From Pseudarthrobacter sp. NS4 (GTDB lineage: Bacteria > Actinomycetota > Actinomycetes > Actinomycetales > Micrococcaceae): 64,000 nucleotides of DNA. A program made the position numbers and the translations under genes. The stretch is from the NCBI RefSeq assembly GCF_024758005.1, contig NZ_CP103288.1, positions 4,030,001 through 4,094,000 on the forward strand. The letters are read 5' to 3'. Numbering within the stretch: position 1 is the stretch's first letter; every line of letters begins with the position of its first letter. Below, piece after piece: positions 43,682-55,633 of this stretch. The notes beneath the pieces were generated by a model that saw only the letters and a program-made list of their open reading frames with translations, was not told the origin of the DNA and did no database searches.

Positions 43682-45153
43682 TTCACCCGGTGGCCCAGGT
43701 CCGCCGCCTGGTGCCTTCGCTGCACCCGGGATTCCACCAGCATCCCGGCCACAAAGACCGCGGGAACAATCACCAGGAGTGCTGTTGCCGTCCCGGCACT
43801 GCCACCAATTAGTGCCGTGAAGTTGCTGACCACCAGGAACAGGATCCATCCCAGCAGCAGGGCTGCGAGCGCGGGTGCAATCAGTGTCTGCCACAGCTGG
43901 GCGCCTCCGCTTTCACGGCGGAAGTAGCCGACGACGGCGACAGAGCAGAGCATGTACAGCACCAGGAGTCCCGCTACGGCCAGTCCGCTGAACCAGGAAA
44001 ACAGGGTCAGGACGGGGTCCAGGGCCAGGATGGCGAACGGCACCACCAGGACGACGGCGGCGGCGGTCTGGATCCTGGCAGCCACGGCGGGCGCTCCGTG
44101 CCGGTTGGTCCGTGCCACGACGGCGGGCATGGAGCCGCGCAGGGCAAGGGAGTGCAGGTAGCGGTTGATGCCGTTGTGGAAGGCGATGATTCCTGCGAGC
44201 AGCGAGGTGACCAGCAGGACGCCTGTGGCCACGCCGGCCCAGGGACCGAAAAGCTCCACCATGGGTTCGAGGACGAAGGAGGTGGCGTCGCCGGATTCGA
44301 GGGCGGCCCCGGCCGCGTCCATTACCCGGGACGGCCCGTAGAAGCTGACCAGCATCCAGGAGATGAAGGAGAAGAAGACAGCGATGACACCCACGGACAG
44401 GTACGTTGCCCGCGCCACGGTGCGGTGCGGGTCCTTTGCCTCCGCCGAATAGATGGCGGTGGACTCGAAGCCGAACATGGAGGCGACGGCAAACATGATC
44501 GCCACGCCGGGGGCGCCGGTGGCGATGGCTTCCGGTGAGAAGGAGGCCGCCACGCTGATGCCTTCCGGCCCTCCGCCGCGGGACAGCACGGTGAGGCCGA
44601 ACAGCAGCAGCACGGCCACCTCGAGCCCCACCAGCAGGGCAAGTACGCGGGCACCGAGTTCGATGTTCAGCGAACCGAGCACCTGCACGCCGGCCATGGT
44701 CGCCAGGGCCAGGAGCCACCACGGCACCTCCAGGCCCATCGAGGCGAGCAGGCCGGAGAACGCTGCTCCGTACAGGCCGTACATGGCAGCCTGGACGGTG
44801 TTGTAGGCAAGCAGTGCAAGCCAGGCGGCGCCCGCGCCGGTCTTCCTGCCGAAGGCGGCGGTGATATAGGCGTAGAAGGCGCCGTTGGCCTGGATCCTGC
44901 GGCTCATGGCCACGAAGCCCACCGCAAAGATGACGATGACAATGCCGACGATCAGGTACGCGCCGGGGGCACCGGCACCGTTGCCAAGTGCTGCGGCCAG
45001 CGGTGAAGCGCCCACGATGCCGGTCAGGGGCGCCTGGGCGGACAGGACAAAGAACAGAATGCCCAGGACGCCGACGCTCCCGGCGCGGAGGGCTGTGGAA
45101 TGCTCCTTGGCCGGAACTTCGGTGGTCCGGGACTCGGGATTCGAAATACTCAT
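43678..45153 (-). CDS. APC-family amino acid permease
   Basis: Amino-acid/polyamine/organocation permease of 491 aa with twelve or more predicted helices. The first helix region SVGVLGILFFVLSAQAPLTGIVGASPLAAALG has the unwound Gly-rich motif; later segments FGFESTAIYSAEAKDPHRTVARATYLSV and SLLAGIIAFHNGINRYLHSLALRG are typical of the family. ATG 45153 has AAGGA before it. It follows the one-carbon operon on the same strand, separated by 294 bases with a terminator, so it likely has its own promoter. Possible substrates are glycine, serine, sarcosine or amines; not determined. Confidence 0.88.
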   Translation of the reverse strand: MSISNPESRTTEVPAKEHSTALRAGSVGVLGILFFVLSAQAPLTGIVGASPLAAALGNGAGAPGAYLIVGIVIVIFAVGFVAMSRRIQANGAFYAYITAAFGRKTGAGAAWLALLAYNTVQAAMYGLYGAAFSGLLASMGLEVPWWLLALATMAGVQVLGSLNIELGARVLALLVGLEVAVLLLFGLTVLSRGGGPEGISVAASFSPEAIATGAPGVAIMFAVASMFGFESTAIYSAEAKDPHRTVARATYLSVGVIAVFFSFISWMLVSFYGPSRVMDAAGAALESGDATSFVLEPMVELFGPWAGVATGVLLVTSLLAGIIAFHNGINRYLHSLALRGSMPAVVARTNRHGAPAVAARIQTAAAVVLVVPFAILALDPVLTLFSWFSGLAVAGLLVLYMLCSVAVVGYFRRESGGAQLWQTLIAPALAALLLGWILFLVVSNFTALIGGSAGTATALLVIVPAVFVAGMLVESRVQRRHQAADLGHRVN

Positions 45154-45356
45154 TGGATCCTTCTTAACGGTCATGAGTGCTGGGGAAAGTACTGTGAAAT
45201 CCAGCCTGGCAGCGGGCGGTTGAACCGCTTTGTCCGCCAGCGACCAGTTCTTGTCAGTCAGCGCAGTGCCCTGCGCTCCTGCCGGAAGTGATGCGTCGTC
45301 CAGCACTGCCTCCATGCCGCTCCCGATGGTGCCGTCGATCCAGCCACTTAACAGGA

Positions 45357-45397
45357 AAAGCCCCTGCCACCGCGCAATCCGCGCGGCGGCAGGGGCC
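45357..45397 (-). terminator. Terminator of the one-carbon operon
   Basis: On the minus strand a long G+C-rich stem (GGCAGG-containing right arm pairing with GCCCCTGCC, positions 45360-45368 and 45388-45396) with an inner CGCGCGG/CCGCGC pairing is followed by CTTTTCC. It lies 51 bases after the purU stop. Confidence 0.75.
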
Positions 45398-45447
45398 TGT
45401 AACCCGTTGCTGTTCAGTTGGTTCAAACGGTGGCGTCCACCGAAAGG

Positions 45448-46344
45448 CTAGCGAAGCACCACGGTCCTGTTTCCCTGCAGGATGACCCTGCCCTCGCAGT
45501 GCCAGCGCACCGCGTTGGAGAGGGCCTTGCATTCCGTGTCGCGGCCGGCAGCCACCAGGTCTTCGGGGCCGTAGGTGTGGTCCACTTCCACCACCTGCTG
45601 GGCGATGATGGGTCCCTCGTCCAGTTCTGCGTTGACGTAGTGTGCGGTGGCCCCGACGGTTTTGACGCCGCGGGCGTAGGCCTGGTGGTACGGCTTGGCA
45701 CCCTTGAAGCTGGGCAGGAACGAGTGGTGGATGTTGATGGCCCGGCCGTCCAGCTTCCGCGTCAGATCGTCGCTGAGCACCTGCATGTAGCGGGCCAGCA
45801 CCACGAGTTCCACACCGAGTTCGTCCACCAGTTCCATAAGCCTGGCCTCGGCCTGGGGCTTGGTATCGGCTGTGACAGGGATGTGGTGGAACGGGATCCC
45901 GTGCCACTCTGCCAGCCCCTGGTGGTCGCGGTGGTTGGACACCACGGCAACCACTTCCATGGGCAGCTCGCCGATCCTGGCGCGGAACAGCAGGTCATTG
46001 AGGCAGTGGCCGAACTTGGACACCATGATCAGGACCTTGCGCTTTGCCCCCTGGCGTTCCAGCTGCCAGTGCATGCCGAACTTTTCGCCCACCGGGGCGA
46101 AGGCGGCCCGCAGCGTATCCACGGTGGAGGCATCGCCCTCGGACGCAAAGTGCACGCGCATGAAGAAGTGGCCTTCGGACCGCTCGCCGAACTGCTTGTT
46201 GTCGATGATGTCGCAGCCGTGCTCCAGCAGGAAGCTTGAGACGGCGTGCACGATGCCCGGCGACTCAGGGCAGTCGAGGGTCAGTACGTGTTCCACGGTG
46301 GTGGCCTGCTGCGGGGCGGAGGTCTGGGTTTCGATGGTAGTCAT
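45448..46344 (-). CDS. purU: Formyltetrahydrofolate deformylase
   Basis: PurU of 298 aa: hydrolyses 10-formyl-tetrahydrofolate to formate and tetrahydrofolate. An N-terminal ACT domain (about 18-95, CPESPGIVHAVSSFL) is followed by a formyltransferase-fold domain with RVKVLIMVSKFGHCLND-like opening, NIHHSFLPSFKGAKPYHQAY (catalytic Asn and His) and the later Asp in HYVNAELDEGPI. It starts three bases after the serine dehydratase stop. At the end of a sarcosine operon it would drain excess one-carbon units and recycle tetrahydrofolate. Confidence 0.95.
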   Translation of the reverse strand: MTTIETQTSAPQQATTVEHVLTLDCPESPGIVHAVSSFLLEHGCDIIDNKQFGERSEGHFFMRVHFASEGDASTVDTLRAAFAPVGEKFGMHWQLERQGAKRKVLIMVSKFGHCLNDLLFRARIGELPMEVVAVVSNHRDHQGLAEWHGIPFHHIPVTADTKPQAEARLMELVDELGVELVVLARYMQVLSDDLTRKLDGRAINIHHSFLPSFKGAKPYHQAYARGVKTVGATAHYVNAELDEGPIIAQQVVEVDHTYGPEDLVAAGRDTECKALSNAVRWHCEGRVILQGNRTVVLR

Positions 46345-46347
46345 GGT

Positions 46348-47762
<1,415 letters not shown>

Positions 47763-47763
<1 letters not shown>

Positions 47764-48413
47764 CAGGGGACCTCTGGCGAGGCATACTCCCGCATCGCGT
47801 CCAGGAGCCAGCGGCCCAGGAACTCGGCGAAGGATGCCCGGGGGAAGATCCGGAAGGACTCCTCGCCGGTCTTCCAGAGGATTGCGGGGATGTTGGCGAT
47901 CTCCGTGGAGTAGGCGGTTCCGGCCTTGAACACCCGCGGGTGCAGATCCAGGGCGCAGCTTTTCTCCAGCACTGCCCGCCCCTGCGGACCGGTCAGTTCG
48001 AAGGTGGTGCGGTTGGCGGACAGGTCAACCACTTGGCCTTCACCGTCTGCCAACGCGTCCTGAAGGGCACGGATCAAGTCCCCGCCCAAGGACTGGTGTG
48101 CCGCGGCGGGTGCCACCACCAGGAACTCGCCGGGTCCCAGCCACAGGACTGAGGTGTCACCGCTGCCGGCCACGGCGCCGGACCCTGCGGGCAGGCCGCC
48201 GATGACGGAAGCCAGCCGCTGTGCCGTTTCGGTGCCGGCGGCCGCCCGAAGTCCCACCATGGTGAGGAAGGGCAGTTCGGACACTTCCACGATGCCCGGC
48301 AGCGAGCCGGCGGCGAAAGCCTCCTTCAGCTGCCACGCCGGGCTGGTGCGGACGGAGAGGTCCTTATCCGCGGAATTGCGGGCGGCGGTGGGGGATGCTG
48401 CTGTTTCAGCCAT
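47763..48413 (-). CDS. soxG: Sarcosine oxidase gamma subunit
   Basis: Gamma subunit of heterotetrameric sarcosine oxidase, 216 aa. It has the SoxG pattern: [16 protein letters not shown] near the start, [43 protein letters not shown] and the final [20 protein letters not shown]. It contributes structurally to the alpha-beta-gamma-delta complex. ATG 48413 has GAAGGGA upstream and overlaps the soxA end by eight bases; the longer reading to 48521 lacks support. Confidence 0.9.
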
Positions 48414-51351
48414 CTTTACGGGTCCCTTCGGGGTCAAAAAGCACTGTTTCTGCGACAACCACGTCCACGAGCTGGTCGCCGGCGGCGGCCACCAGCGTTT
48501 CGCCAATGCGGTTGCGGCCATTCTTGATCAGGGCCAGGCCAAATGACCTGCCGAGGGCTGCGCTGTGGTAGCTGGAAGTGACGAAGCCTTCCATGGGGAC
48601 CGGTCCGTAGGCGGGGTTGGTGGAGCGGCCCTTTTCCACCAGCTGGGTGCCTTCCGGCAGCCGGAGCGTGCCGTCCACCGGAAGGACGCTGACCAGGTGC
48701 TTGCGGTCCTCGCGCCGGGCGTCAACCCGGGAGTAGGAGCGCTTGCCGATGAAGTCCTTGGCCTTGGAAATGATCCACTCCATGCCGGCGTCCTGGGGGG
48801 TGACGGTACCGTCCGTGTCCTGCCCGACGATCGGGTAGCCCTTCTCGGCGCGCAGGACGTGCATGGTCTCGGTGCCGTAGGGGGTGATGTTGAACTCGGC
48901 ACCGGCAGCCGCCACGGCTTCCCAAGTGTTGAGCCCGTACCAGGCGGGAACGTTGATTTCGTAAGCCAGTTCACCGGAGAACGAGATACGGCAGACCCGG
49001 GCACGGACGCCGGAGGCCAGGGTGGTCTCACGGAAGGTCATAAACGGGAAAGCTTCAGTTTCCAGGCCACCGTTCGCAGCCAGCTCGGGTGCCACCTTGG
49101 CGATGACCTCACGGGACTTGGGTCCGACGACGGCGATGGTGTTCCACTGTTCGGTCACCGAGGTGCAGTGCACGTCCAGCTCCGGCCATTCGGTCTGGAG
49201 CCATTCCTCCAGCCAGTCCAGCACCTTCGCGGCGCCGCCGGTGGTGGTGGTCATGAAGTAGCGGTCCTCATCGAGGCGAAGGGTCACGCCGTCGTCGAAG
49301 ATCATGCCGTCCGGCAGGCACATGACGCCGTAGCGTGCGGACCCCGGAGCGAGCTTCTTGAACGCGTTGGTGTAGACCCGGTTCAGGAACTCCCCCGCGT
49401 CCTTGCCGCGGATCTCGATCTTGCCCAGGGTGGTTGCGTCCATAAAGCCCACGGAATCGCGCACGGCAGCGCACTCGCGCAGTACGGCTGCGTCCATGTC
49501 CTCCCCGTCCTGCGGGTAGTACCAGGGCCGCTTCCACTGCCCCACGTCCTCGAACAGGGCACCCTTGGCGACGTGCCAGGGGTGGATGGACGTGATGCGT
49601 GCGGGGTCGAAGAGTTCGCCGCGCTGGCGCCCTGCCAGTGCCGCGAAGGCTACCGGCGTGAACGGTGCCCGGTACGTGGTCGTGCCGATCTCGCCGATGC
49701 CGCGGGACGCTTCACCGGCCTGCCGGAGGGCGGCTGCGATCACGCCGATGGCGTTGACGCCGGAGGTCTTGCCCTGGTCGTTGGCCGTGCTGATGGAGGT
49801 GTACCGCTTGATGTGCTCCACCGAGCGCATGCCGGCGCCGGTGGAACGGAGAACGTCCGCCACCGACTGGTCACGCTGGAAATCCACGAAGTGGTGGTGC
49901 CAGCCGTCCGGCGTGCCGGTCTCGCCCGGCACCAGCCAGAGCTGGCGGGTGGGGGCTGAAGCCTTCGGGTCGCCCAGCGGGGAAGGATCGACGGCGGTGC
50001 TGAAGCCGGCGGCGACGGCTGCCGACGCACCGGCCGAGATGCCTTCGGCGAGGCAGTCTGCGGTGGCGAAGGAACCGCGGCCGGAACCGACAATCTGCTG
50101 GTTCGGGACAACGGTGCTGGGCACGAAGGCGGCCAGGTCGTCATCCCAGCGCAGCTTTCCCTGCCGCTGGGAGTGCAGGTGCACCAGCGGGCTCCAGCCG
50201 CCGGAAACGGCAAGGAGGTCGCAGTCGATCTGTTCGATGCCCGAGGTGAGTTCGCCGTCGTCGTTGATGCTGCGGACGGTCACGCCGGACAGGCGGCCGT
50301 CGGCTGACCCGGAGGAGGTGTTGGACACCGTGCTGCCGATCAGCACCCGGGTGCCGGCCTCGGCGGCGGCCGCAGCCACCGGGGTGAGACTGGAACGGGC
50401 GTCCACTACGGCTGCGATCTTCACGCCGGCGGCCTGGAGGTCTGCGGCCAGGGCGTAGGCGCTGTCGTTGGTGGTGCTGATGACCACGCGCTGGCCGGGG
50501 GCTACGGCGTAGCGGTTGAGGTAGCTGCGGACGGCCGAGGCGAGCATGATGCCGGGGCGGTCGTTGTTCTCAAAGACCAGGGGGCGTTCGTGGGCGCCGG
50601 GGGCCACAACCACCTGCTTGGCACGGATGTGCCAAATACGCTGGCGGGACACGCCGGGAGCAGCGGGGCTGGAGAGGTGGTCGGTGCGGTTCTGCACTGC
50701 AAGGACGTAGTTGGCGTCGTAGGCACCGAATGCCGTGGTGCGGTTCAGGACGGTGGACTCGGCGCCGGAGACCAGCTCGGCTTCAACGTCCGCCACCCAT
50801 TCCAGGGCAGGTTTGCCTTCGATGGTCTCGCCAAGTCCCGCAGCCGTGGAGCCGGACAGCAGTGCGCCGCCCAGTTCGGGCTGGTCATCCAGCAGCATGA
50901 CGCGGGCACCGGCGCGGACGGCTTCACGGGCTGCGGCCAGGCCTGCAGGGCCGCCGCCGATCACCAGGACGTCGGTGTGGACATACTTCTTGTCGTACTC
51001 GGCGTGGTCCTCATCGGGATCCAGCCGGCCCAGGCCGTTCAGCAGTTCGGCCTTCAGTCCGTCCACCAGCGAAACGGCGGTGGCGGGGAGCATTGATTCG
51101 GCGACGTGGCCGGGGAAGCGGGGCGCCACCTTGACCAGGGCGTTGGGTTCCTCCACGCCGGCTGCCACGATGCCGCGGGGCCGGTCCTCGTACAGCGAGT
51201 TGCCGACGGCGACCCGGCCGTTGGCGAGCAGCGCCGAGGCGAGCGTGTCCCCGGGGTGGCCGGTGAATTCTTCGCCGTCCACGGTGAAACGCCAGGAGAT
51301 GGTGCGGTCGATGCGGCCGCCGGTGCTGAGGCGGGCGTTCTGGGAAGTCAC
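48406..51351 (-). CDS. soxA: Sarcosine oxidase alpha subunit
   Basis: Alpha subunit of 981 aa. The N-terminal 2Fe-2S-ferredoxin-like fold comes first. The dinucleotide domain follows with [21 protein letters not shown] (about 130-150), which binds NAD. The C-terminal half (from about 600) is a GcvT-like tetrahydrofolate-binding aminomethyltransferase domain with [16 protein letters not shown]. The complex oxidises sarcosine to glycine, transferring the methyl carbon to tetrahydrofolate as 5,10-methylene-THF and making H2O2. GTG start with GGAG upstream; the start overlaps the soxD stop by four bases. Confidence 0.94.
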   Translation of the reverse strand: MTSQNARLSTGGRIDRTISWRFTVDGEEFTGHPGDTLASALLANGRVAVGNSLYEDRPRGIVAAGVEEPNALVKVAPRFPGHVAESMLPATAVSLVDGLKAELLNGLGRLDPDEDHAEYDKKYVHTDVLVIGGGPAGLAAAREAVRAGARVMLLDDQPELGGALLSGSTAAGLGETIEGKPALEWVADVEAELVSGAESTVLNRTTAFGAYDANYVLAVQNRTDHLSSPAAPGVSRQRIWHIRAKQVVVAPGAHERPLVFENNDRPGIMLASAVRSYLNRYAVAPGQRVVISTTNDSAYALAADLQAAGVKIAAVVDARSSLTPVAAAAAEAGTRVLIGSTVSNTSSGSADGRLSGVTVRSINDDGELTSGIEQIDCDLLAVSGGWSPLVHLHSQRQGKLRWDDDLAAFVPSTVVPNQQIVGSGRGSFATADCLAEGISAGASAAVAAGFSTAVDPSPLGDPKASAPTRQLWLVPGETGTPDGWHHHFVDFQRDQSVADVLRSTGAGMRSVEHIKRYTSISTANDQGKTSGVNAIGVIAAALRQAGEASRGIGEIGTTTYRAPFTPVAFAALAGRQRGELFDPARITSIHPWHVAKGALFEDVGQWKRPWYYPQDGEDMDAAVLRECAAVRDSVGFMDATTLGKIEIRGKDAGEFLNRVYTNAFKKLAPGSARYGVMCLPDGMIFDDGVTLRLDEDRYFMTTTTGGAAKVLDWLEEWLQTEWPELDVHCTSVTEQWNTIAVVGPKSREVIAKVAPELAANGGLETEAFPFMTFRETTLASGVRARVCRISFSGELAYEINVPAWYGLNTWEAVAAAGAEFNITPYGTETMHVLRAEKGYPIVGQDTDGTVTPQDAGMEWIISKAKDFIGKRSYSRVDARREDRKHLVSVLPVDGTLRLPEGTQLVEKGRSTNPAYGPVPMEGFVTSSYHSAALGRSFGLALIKNGRNRIGETLVAAAGDQLVDVVVAETVLFDPEGTRKDG

Positions 51352-51758
51352 TTGGTTGCTCCTTCCGGGGCAGTGGTGCTGGCAGGCGTTGTGCTTGTGC
51401 CGGAGATGTCAGGCGCTGCGGTCCCGGTGGTGGTGCTGTCCGGGGCGGTGCTGGCGGTGCCGGATTCAGCTGCCGGCGGGATGGCCAGGTCCGGCCGGGG
51501 CGCGCCCATGGGGTAGACGGCGTGGATGTCGTAGCTCACGGTGTCCCGCACCATGTTGAACCACTGGCGGCAGCCAGTGCTGTGGACCCAGCGCTCGGCG
51601 AATGTGCCCTTGGTGTTCGCGCGGTAGAAGAGGTACCGGGACCACTCCGTGTCGCTCAGCTCGTTCGGGTTTTCCGGGTAGGCAACATGGGCCTGGCCGC
51701 CGTAGTGGAATTCGGTTTCATCCCGGGGGCCGCAGTTGGGGCATGAGATCAGCAGCAT
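51348..51758 (-). CDS. soxD: Sarcosine oxidase delta subunit with long Thr/Ser tail
   Basis: Delta subunit of 136 aa. The first 95 residues match SoxD: zinc site beginning [18 protein letters not shown] (Cys6, Cys9), then the helical [29 protein letters not shown] and [15 protein letters not shown]. The last 40 residues are an unusual Ala/Ser/Thr/Pro tail not found in a standard delta subunit of about 90-100 aa. Weak ribosome site. It lies between soxB and soxA, 28 bases after soxB. Confidence 0.92.
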   Translation of the reverse strand: MLLISCPNCGPRDETEFHYGGQAHVAYPENPNELSDTEWSRYLFYRANTKGTFAERWVHSTGCRQWFNMVRDTVSYDIHAVYPMGAPRPDLAIPPAAESGTASTAPDSTTTGTAAPDISGTSTTPASTTAPEGATK

Positions 51759-51786
51759 GTGCGTTGTCTTTCTGTGGAGGCGGCGG

Positions 51787-53007
51787 CTAGTGGGCCACGG
51801 CGGCGGCGCCGTGTTCGTCGATCAGGGCGCCGGTTTCGAAGCGTTCCAGGGAGAACGGCTCGTTCAGCTTGTGCGGGACCCCGGTGGCGATGGTGTGCGC
51901 GAAGGTGAGTCCGGCAGCTGGGGTTCCCTTGAACCCGCCGGTACCCCAGCCGCAGTTCACGAACATGTTCTCCACGGGGGTGGTGCCCACGATCGGGGAG
52001 GCATCCAGCGTGGTGTCCACGATTCCGCCCCAGGTCCGGAGCACGTGGGCCCGGGCGAAGATGGGGAAGAGTTCGACGGCGGCTGCCATCTGCTGCTCGA
52101 TCACGTGGAAGGAGCCGCGCTGGCCGTAGCCGTTGTAAGAGTCGACGCCGGCACCCATCACCAGTTCGCCCTTGTGGGCCTGGGAGACGTAGACGTGCAC
52201 GTGGTTGGACATAACCACGGTGGGGTGGACCGGTTCGTGCAGTTCGGAGACCAGGGCCTGCAGCGGGTGGGACTGGATGGGCAGCTCGAATCCCGCCATT
52301 TCGGCCAGGACCGAGCTGTGGCCGGCGGCGCAAAGGCCCACCTTTTCGGTGTTGATGGTGCCGCGGTTGGTCTTGACGCCCACTACGCGCCCGCCATCCT
52401 TCAGGAAGCCGGTGACTTCGCAGTTCTGGATGATGTCCACGCCCAGCTCGTCGCACTTGCGTGCGAAGGCCCAGGCCACGTGGTCGTGCTTGGCGATGCC
52501 CGCACGGGGCTGGTACGTGGCGCCCATAACGGGGTAGCGGATGTTGTCGTTGATGTTCAGGATGGGGCAGAGTTCCTTGACCTGCTGCGGGTCCAGCCAT
52601 TCGGCGTCAACACCGTTGAGCTTGTTGGCACCCACCCGGCGCATGCTCTCGCGGACGTCGCCCAGGGTGTGGGCCAGGTTCATCACGCCGCGCTGGCTGA
52701 AGAGGAAGTCGTATTCGAGTTCCTCCGGCAGGATCTCCCAGAGCTTGAGGGCCTGCTCGTACATCGCGGCACTCTCGTCCCACAGGTAGTTGGAGCGGAT
52801 GATGGTGGTGTTCCGGGCCATGTTGCCGCCGGCCAGCCAGCCCTTTTCCAGGACGGCAATGTTGGTCATGCCGTGGTTCTTCGCCAGGAAGTATGCGGTG
52901 GCAAGGCCGTGCCCGCCGCCGCCAACGATCACGGCGTCATAAGAGGACTTGGGCTCGGGGTTCCGCCAGAGGAAGTCCGGGTGTTCCGGAAGCTGCTGGG
53001 TGCTCAC
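51787..53007 (-). CDS. soxB: Sarcosine oxidase beta subunit
   Basis: Beta subunit of 406 aa holding the catalytic flavin. The FAD-binding Rossmann motif is [17 protein letters not shown] (about 25-41), and the covalent FMN His is expected in IAKHDHVAW (His174, by analogy with the known subunits). The DAO-type fold continues to the C-terminal [25 protein letters not shown] start with GGAG upstream overlaps the glyA stop by four bases (GTGA). Confidence 0.94.
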   Translation of the reverse strand: MSTQQLPEHPDFLWRNPEPKSSYDAVIVGGGGHGLATAYFLAKNHGMTNIAVLEKGWLAGGNMARNTTIIRSNYLWDESAAMYEQALKLWEILPEELEYDFLFSQRGVMNLAHTLGDVRESMRRVGANKLNGVDAEWLDPQQVKELCPILNINDNIRYPVMGATYQPRAGIAKHDHVAWAFARKCDELGVDIIQNCEVTGFLKDGGRVVGVKTNRGTINTEKVGLCAAGHSSVLAEMAGFELPIQSHPLQALVSELHEPVHPTVVMSNHVHVYVSQAHKGELVMGAGVDSYNGYGQRGSFHVIEQQMAAAVELFPIFARAHVLRTWGGIVDTTLDASPIVGTTPVENMFVNCGWGTGGFKGTPAAGLTFAHTIATGVPHKLNEPFSLERFETGALIDEHGAAAVAH

Positions 53008-54344
53008 TGGGCGGCTCCAATCAGGTCTGCCTCAACACCGGCCACGGCGGCGTCTTCGTTGAGGTGCGGGTAAAGGGGGAACTGGTCGGCCAGGGCGGTC
53101 ACGCGGGTGCGGAGTCCGGCGGCGGCGTCCTCGTCCAGGGTGCCGGTGCCGGCTGCGGCGATCAGCGCTGTGGCGATGATGTCGGCCACCTCGGTGAATT
53201 CGGCGGCACCGAAGCCGCGGGTGGCGAGGGCCGGGGTGCCGATCCGGAGGCCGGAGGAAACCATCGGCGGGCGGGGGTCGAAGGGTACTGCGTTGCGGTT
53301 GACGGTGATGCCGATGCGGTGCAGTGCGTCTTCGGCCTGCTGGCCGTCGAGTTCGGAGTTCCGCAGGTCCACGAGGACCAGGTGGACATCCGTGCCGCCG
53401 TTGACAACCGAGATACCTGCGGCTTCGACGTCGGACTGGAGGAACCGGTCAGCCAGCAGCTTGGCGCCTTCGAGGACCCGCTCCTGGCGTTCCTTGAACT
53501 CGGGCGAAGCAGCCAGTTTGAAGGCCACGGCCTTGGCGGCAATGACGTGCTCCAGCGGGCCGCCCTGCTGGCCGGGGAAGACGGCGCTGTTGATCTTCTT
53601 GGCGTACTCCTCCTTGGCCAGGATGACGCCGCCGCGGGGTCCGCCCAGGGTCTTGTGCGTGGTGGTGGTGACCACGTCCGCGAAGGGGACCGGGTTGGGG
53701 TGCAGCCCTGCGGCCACGAGGCCGGCGAAATGGGCCATGTCCACCATCAGGTAGGCGCCCACAAGATCGGCGATGCGGCGGAACTCGGCGAAGTCCAGCT
53801 GCCGGGAGTAGGCGGACCAGCCAGCCACGATCAGCTTGGGCTTGTGCTCCAGAGCCAGCGCTTCCACCTCTGCCATGTCAACGCGAAGGTCGGATTCGCG
53901 GACGTGGTACGGAACCACGTTGTAGAGTTTGCCGGAGAAGTTGATCTTCATGCCGTGGGTGAGGTGGCCGCCGTGGGCCAGGGACAGGCCCAGGATGGTG
54001 TCGCCGGGGTTCAGCAGGGCGAACATCGCTGCGGCGTTCGCCTGTGCACCGGAGTGCGGCTGCACGTTGGCGAATTCTGCGCCGAACAGTGCCTTGACCC
54101 GGTCGATGGCGAGCTGCTCCACAACGTCCACGTGCTCGCAGCCGCCGTAGTAGCGCTTGCCGGGGTATCCCTCCGCGTACTTGTTGGTCAGGACGGAGCC
54201 CTGCGCCTCCATGACCGAAGCCGGAGCGAAGTTCTCCGACGCGATCATCTCGAGGGTGTTCTGCTGCCGTTCCAGCTCCTTTGCCACGGCGGCAGCAACA
54301 TCGGAATCAACCTGGGCGAGCGAGGCGTTCAGTACGTTCTGCAT
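53004..54344 (-). CDS. glyA: Serine hydroxymethyltransferase
   Basis: SHMT of 446 aa. It converts glycine plus 5,10-methylene-tetrahydrofolate to serine and tetrahydrofolate. PLP Lys231 is in [14 protein letters not shown]; the family entry motif LEMIASENF and [15 protein letters not shown] are intact. Strong ribosome site AAGGAGAAAC before the ATG. It is the first gene of the sarcosine operon, where it uses both products of sarcosine oxidation, glycine and methylene-THF. This could be a dedicated copy beside a housekeeping glyA elsewhere; not testable here. Confidence 0.96.
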   Translation of the reverse strand: MQNVLNASLAQVDSDVAAAVAKELERQQNTLEMIASENFAPASVMEAQGSVLTNKYAEGYPGKRYYGGCEHVDVVEQLAIDRVKALFGAEFANVQPHSGAQANAAAMFALLNPGDTILGLSLAHGGHLTHGMKINFSGKLYNVVPYHVRESDLRVDMAEVEALALEHKPKLIVAGWSAYSRQLDFAEFRRIADLVGAYLMVDMAHFAGLVAAGLHPNPVPFADVVTTTTHKTLGGPRGGVILAKEEYAKKINSAVFPGQQGGPLEHVIAAKAVAFKLAASPEFKERQERVLEGAKLLADRFLQSDVEAAGISVVNGGTDVHLVLVDLRNSELDGQQAEDALHRIGITVNRNAVPFDPRPPMVSSGLRIGTPALATRGFGAAEFTEVADIIATALIAAAGTGTLDEDAAAGLRTRVTALADQFPLYPHLNEDAAVAGVEADLIGAAQ

Positions 54345-54390
54345 GTTTCTCCTTCAAGGGCCCTGCGGGTTACTGATCAACAACTGACCT

Positions 54391-54428
54391 GCAACTGATA
54401 TATTAGAACTGACGTAATAGTATGTTGC
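54391..54428. promoter_or_regulatory. Candidate GntR operator between glyA and its regulator
   Basis: Partly symmetric AT-rich element in the 124-base divergent gap: GCAAC at 54391-54395 and GTTGC at 54424-54428 bracket TATATTA and TAATAGTA. It is likely overlapped by the glyA promoter and is the best site for the divergent GntR-type regulator. Confidence 0.55.
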
Positions 54429-54468
54429 ACATCACGCCGGAGTCAATAGGAACCATGGAGAGCCCCCA

Positions 54469-55137
54469 ATGAGCCTGACGCTAGAGAACCATCTGGAGAC
54501 CGACGGGGATCTCTCGCTGGCAGAGCGGGCGTACCGGCATCTCCGGGACCGGTTGATCATGCTGGATATCCGGCCCGGCGAAGCCATCAATGACGGAAAG
54601 CTCGCCGCCGAGATGGGCGTCGGCCGGACCCCCGTCCGGGAAGCGCTGAAGCGCCTCGAAAGCGACCACCTGGTGATCTCCTATCCCCGCCGGGGTACGT
54701 TTGCCACCGTCGTGGACATCACGGAACTCGCCGACGTTTCGGAACTCCGCGAATCCCTGGAGCCCCTCGCCGCCCGGCGCGCCGCAAAGCTCGCAACGCC
54801 CGCCCTGCGCACGGAGCTGCGGGAGACGGCGGCCGCCATCGCCCGGATGGCCGCCACCGAGGATCCCTATGAACTCATGCGGTACGACATCACGGTCCAC
54901 CGCCTCATCTACCGTGCGGCGGGCAACGCCCACCTTGAAGATGTCCTGATCCGCTACGACAACCTGGCCACCCGCATCTGGTGCATGGTGCTGGAGAAGG
55001 TACCGGCCGTGGCCGAGCACATCTCCGAGCACGTGGAACTGCTGGAAGCCATCGCCGACGGCGACTCGGACCGGGCCGGCAAGCTCGCCCTGGAACACGT
55101 CACCAGCTTCGAGCAGGCCATCCGCAGCGTGCTCTGA
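54469..55137 (+). CDS. GntR-family (FadR/FCD) transcriptional regulator
   Basis: Regulator of 222 aa. The winged HTH (about 18-80) contains LAAEMGVGRTPVREALKRLESDHLV and the wing SYPRRGTFA. The FCD C-terminal domain (about 90-215) has the metal/ligand pattern MRYDITVHRLIYRAAGN and EHISEHVELLEAI. Ribosome site is weak. Divergent from glyA, so it probably controls the sarcosine operon, with glycine, sarcosine or a related acid as ligand; that is inference from position and family. Confidence 0.88.
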   Translation: MSLTLENHLETDGDLSLAERAYRHLRDRLIMLDIRPGEAINDGKLAAEMGVGRTPVREALKRLESDHLVISYPRRGTFATVVDITELADVSELRESLEPLAARRAAKLATPALRTELRETAAAIARMAATEDPYELMRYDITVHRLIYRAAGNAHLEDVLIRYDNLATRIWCMVLEKVPAVAEHISEHVELLEAIADGDSDRAGKLALEHVTSFEQAIRSVL

Positions 55138-55174
55138 GTTCCCCTCCGGCTGCTCAACCGCAGGCCGTTCCGGA

Positions 55175-55552
55175 TCAGGGATCAAGCCGCTTGCGCAGAA
55201 GGCAGAACTCGTTACCCTCGGGGTCGGCCAGGACGTGCCATTGCTCGTCACCGGTCTGGCCGACATCGGCGGGACGGGCGCCGAGGGCGAGCAGCCGTTC
55301 CAGCTCAGCGTCCTGGTCCCGGTCGACCGGGTTGACGTCGATGTGCAGGGGGAGCCGTCCGGTCCGCGCGTTGTTGCCGGGGCTCAGGATAATGGTGGGC
55401 TGCAGGCCGCCGAACCCGGCGACGGGCGGACCGATCTCGATCGCGCCGTCCTCCCGGTCGAGCTCGACGTAGCCGAGGACCGCGCTCCAGAACTCCGCGA
55501 GCTTGTCGGGTTCGCTGCAGTTAAGGACCAGTTCACTGATACGGCATGCCAT
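55175..55552 (-). CDS. VOC-superfamily glyoxalase-like protein
   Basis: Small protein of 125 aa with two beta-alpha-beta-beta-beta modules of the VOC superfamily (Glyoxalase_6 type). It opens MACRISELVLNCSEPDKLAEFWSAVLG and ends in the conserved DPEGNEFCLLR. Metal-ligand residues His/Glu are visible (LPLHIDV, EGNEF). Function in this subgroup is unknown. It follows the ROK regulator on the same strand by 81 bases and converges on the GntR gene. Confidence 0.82.
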   Translation of the reverse strand: MACRISELVLNCSEPDKLAEFWSAVLGYVELDREDGAIEIGPPVAGFGGLQPTIILSPGNNARTGRLPLHIDVNPVDRDQDAELERLLALGARPADVGQTGDEQWHVLADPEGNEFCLLRKRLDP

Positions 55553-55633
55553 GATGCCCAGTGTACGCAGGCTGCCGCTTGCGCAACCTCCCTTAGGCGG
55601 CCGCGAAGCGGGACGAATCGAAGAAGCCGCGGG

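Noticed and set aside
45154..45447. Possible riboswitch in the 294-base gap before the permease
   Set aside because: I looked for the glycine-riboswitch core before an amino acid permease but found no matching conserved blocks; only the purU terminator is supported.
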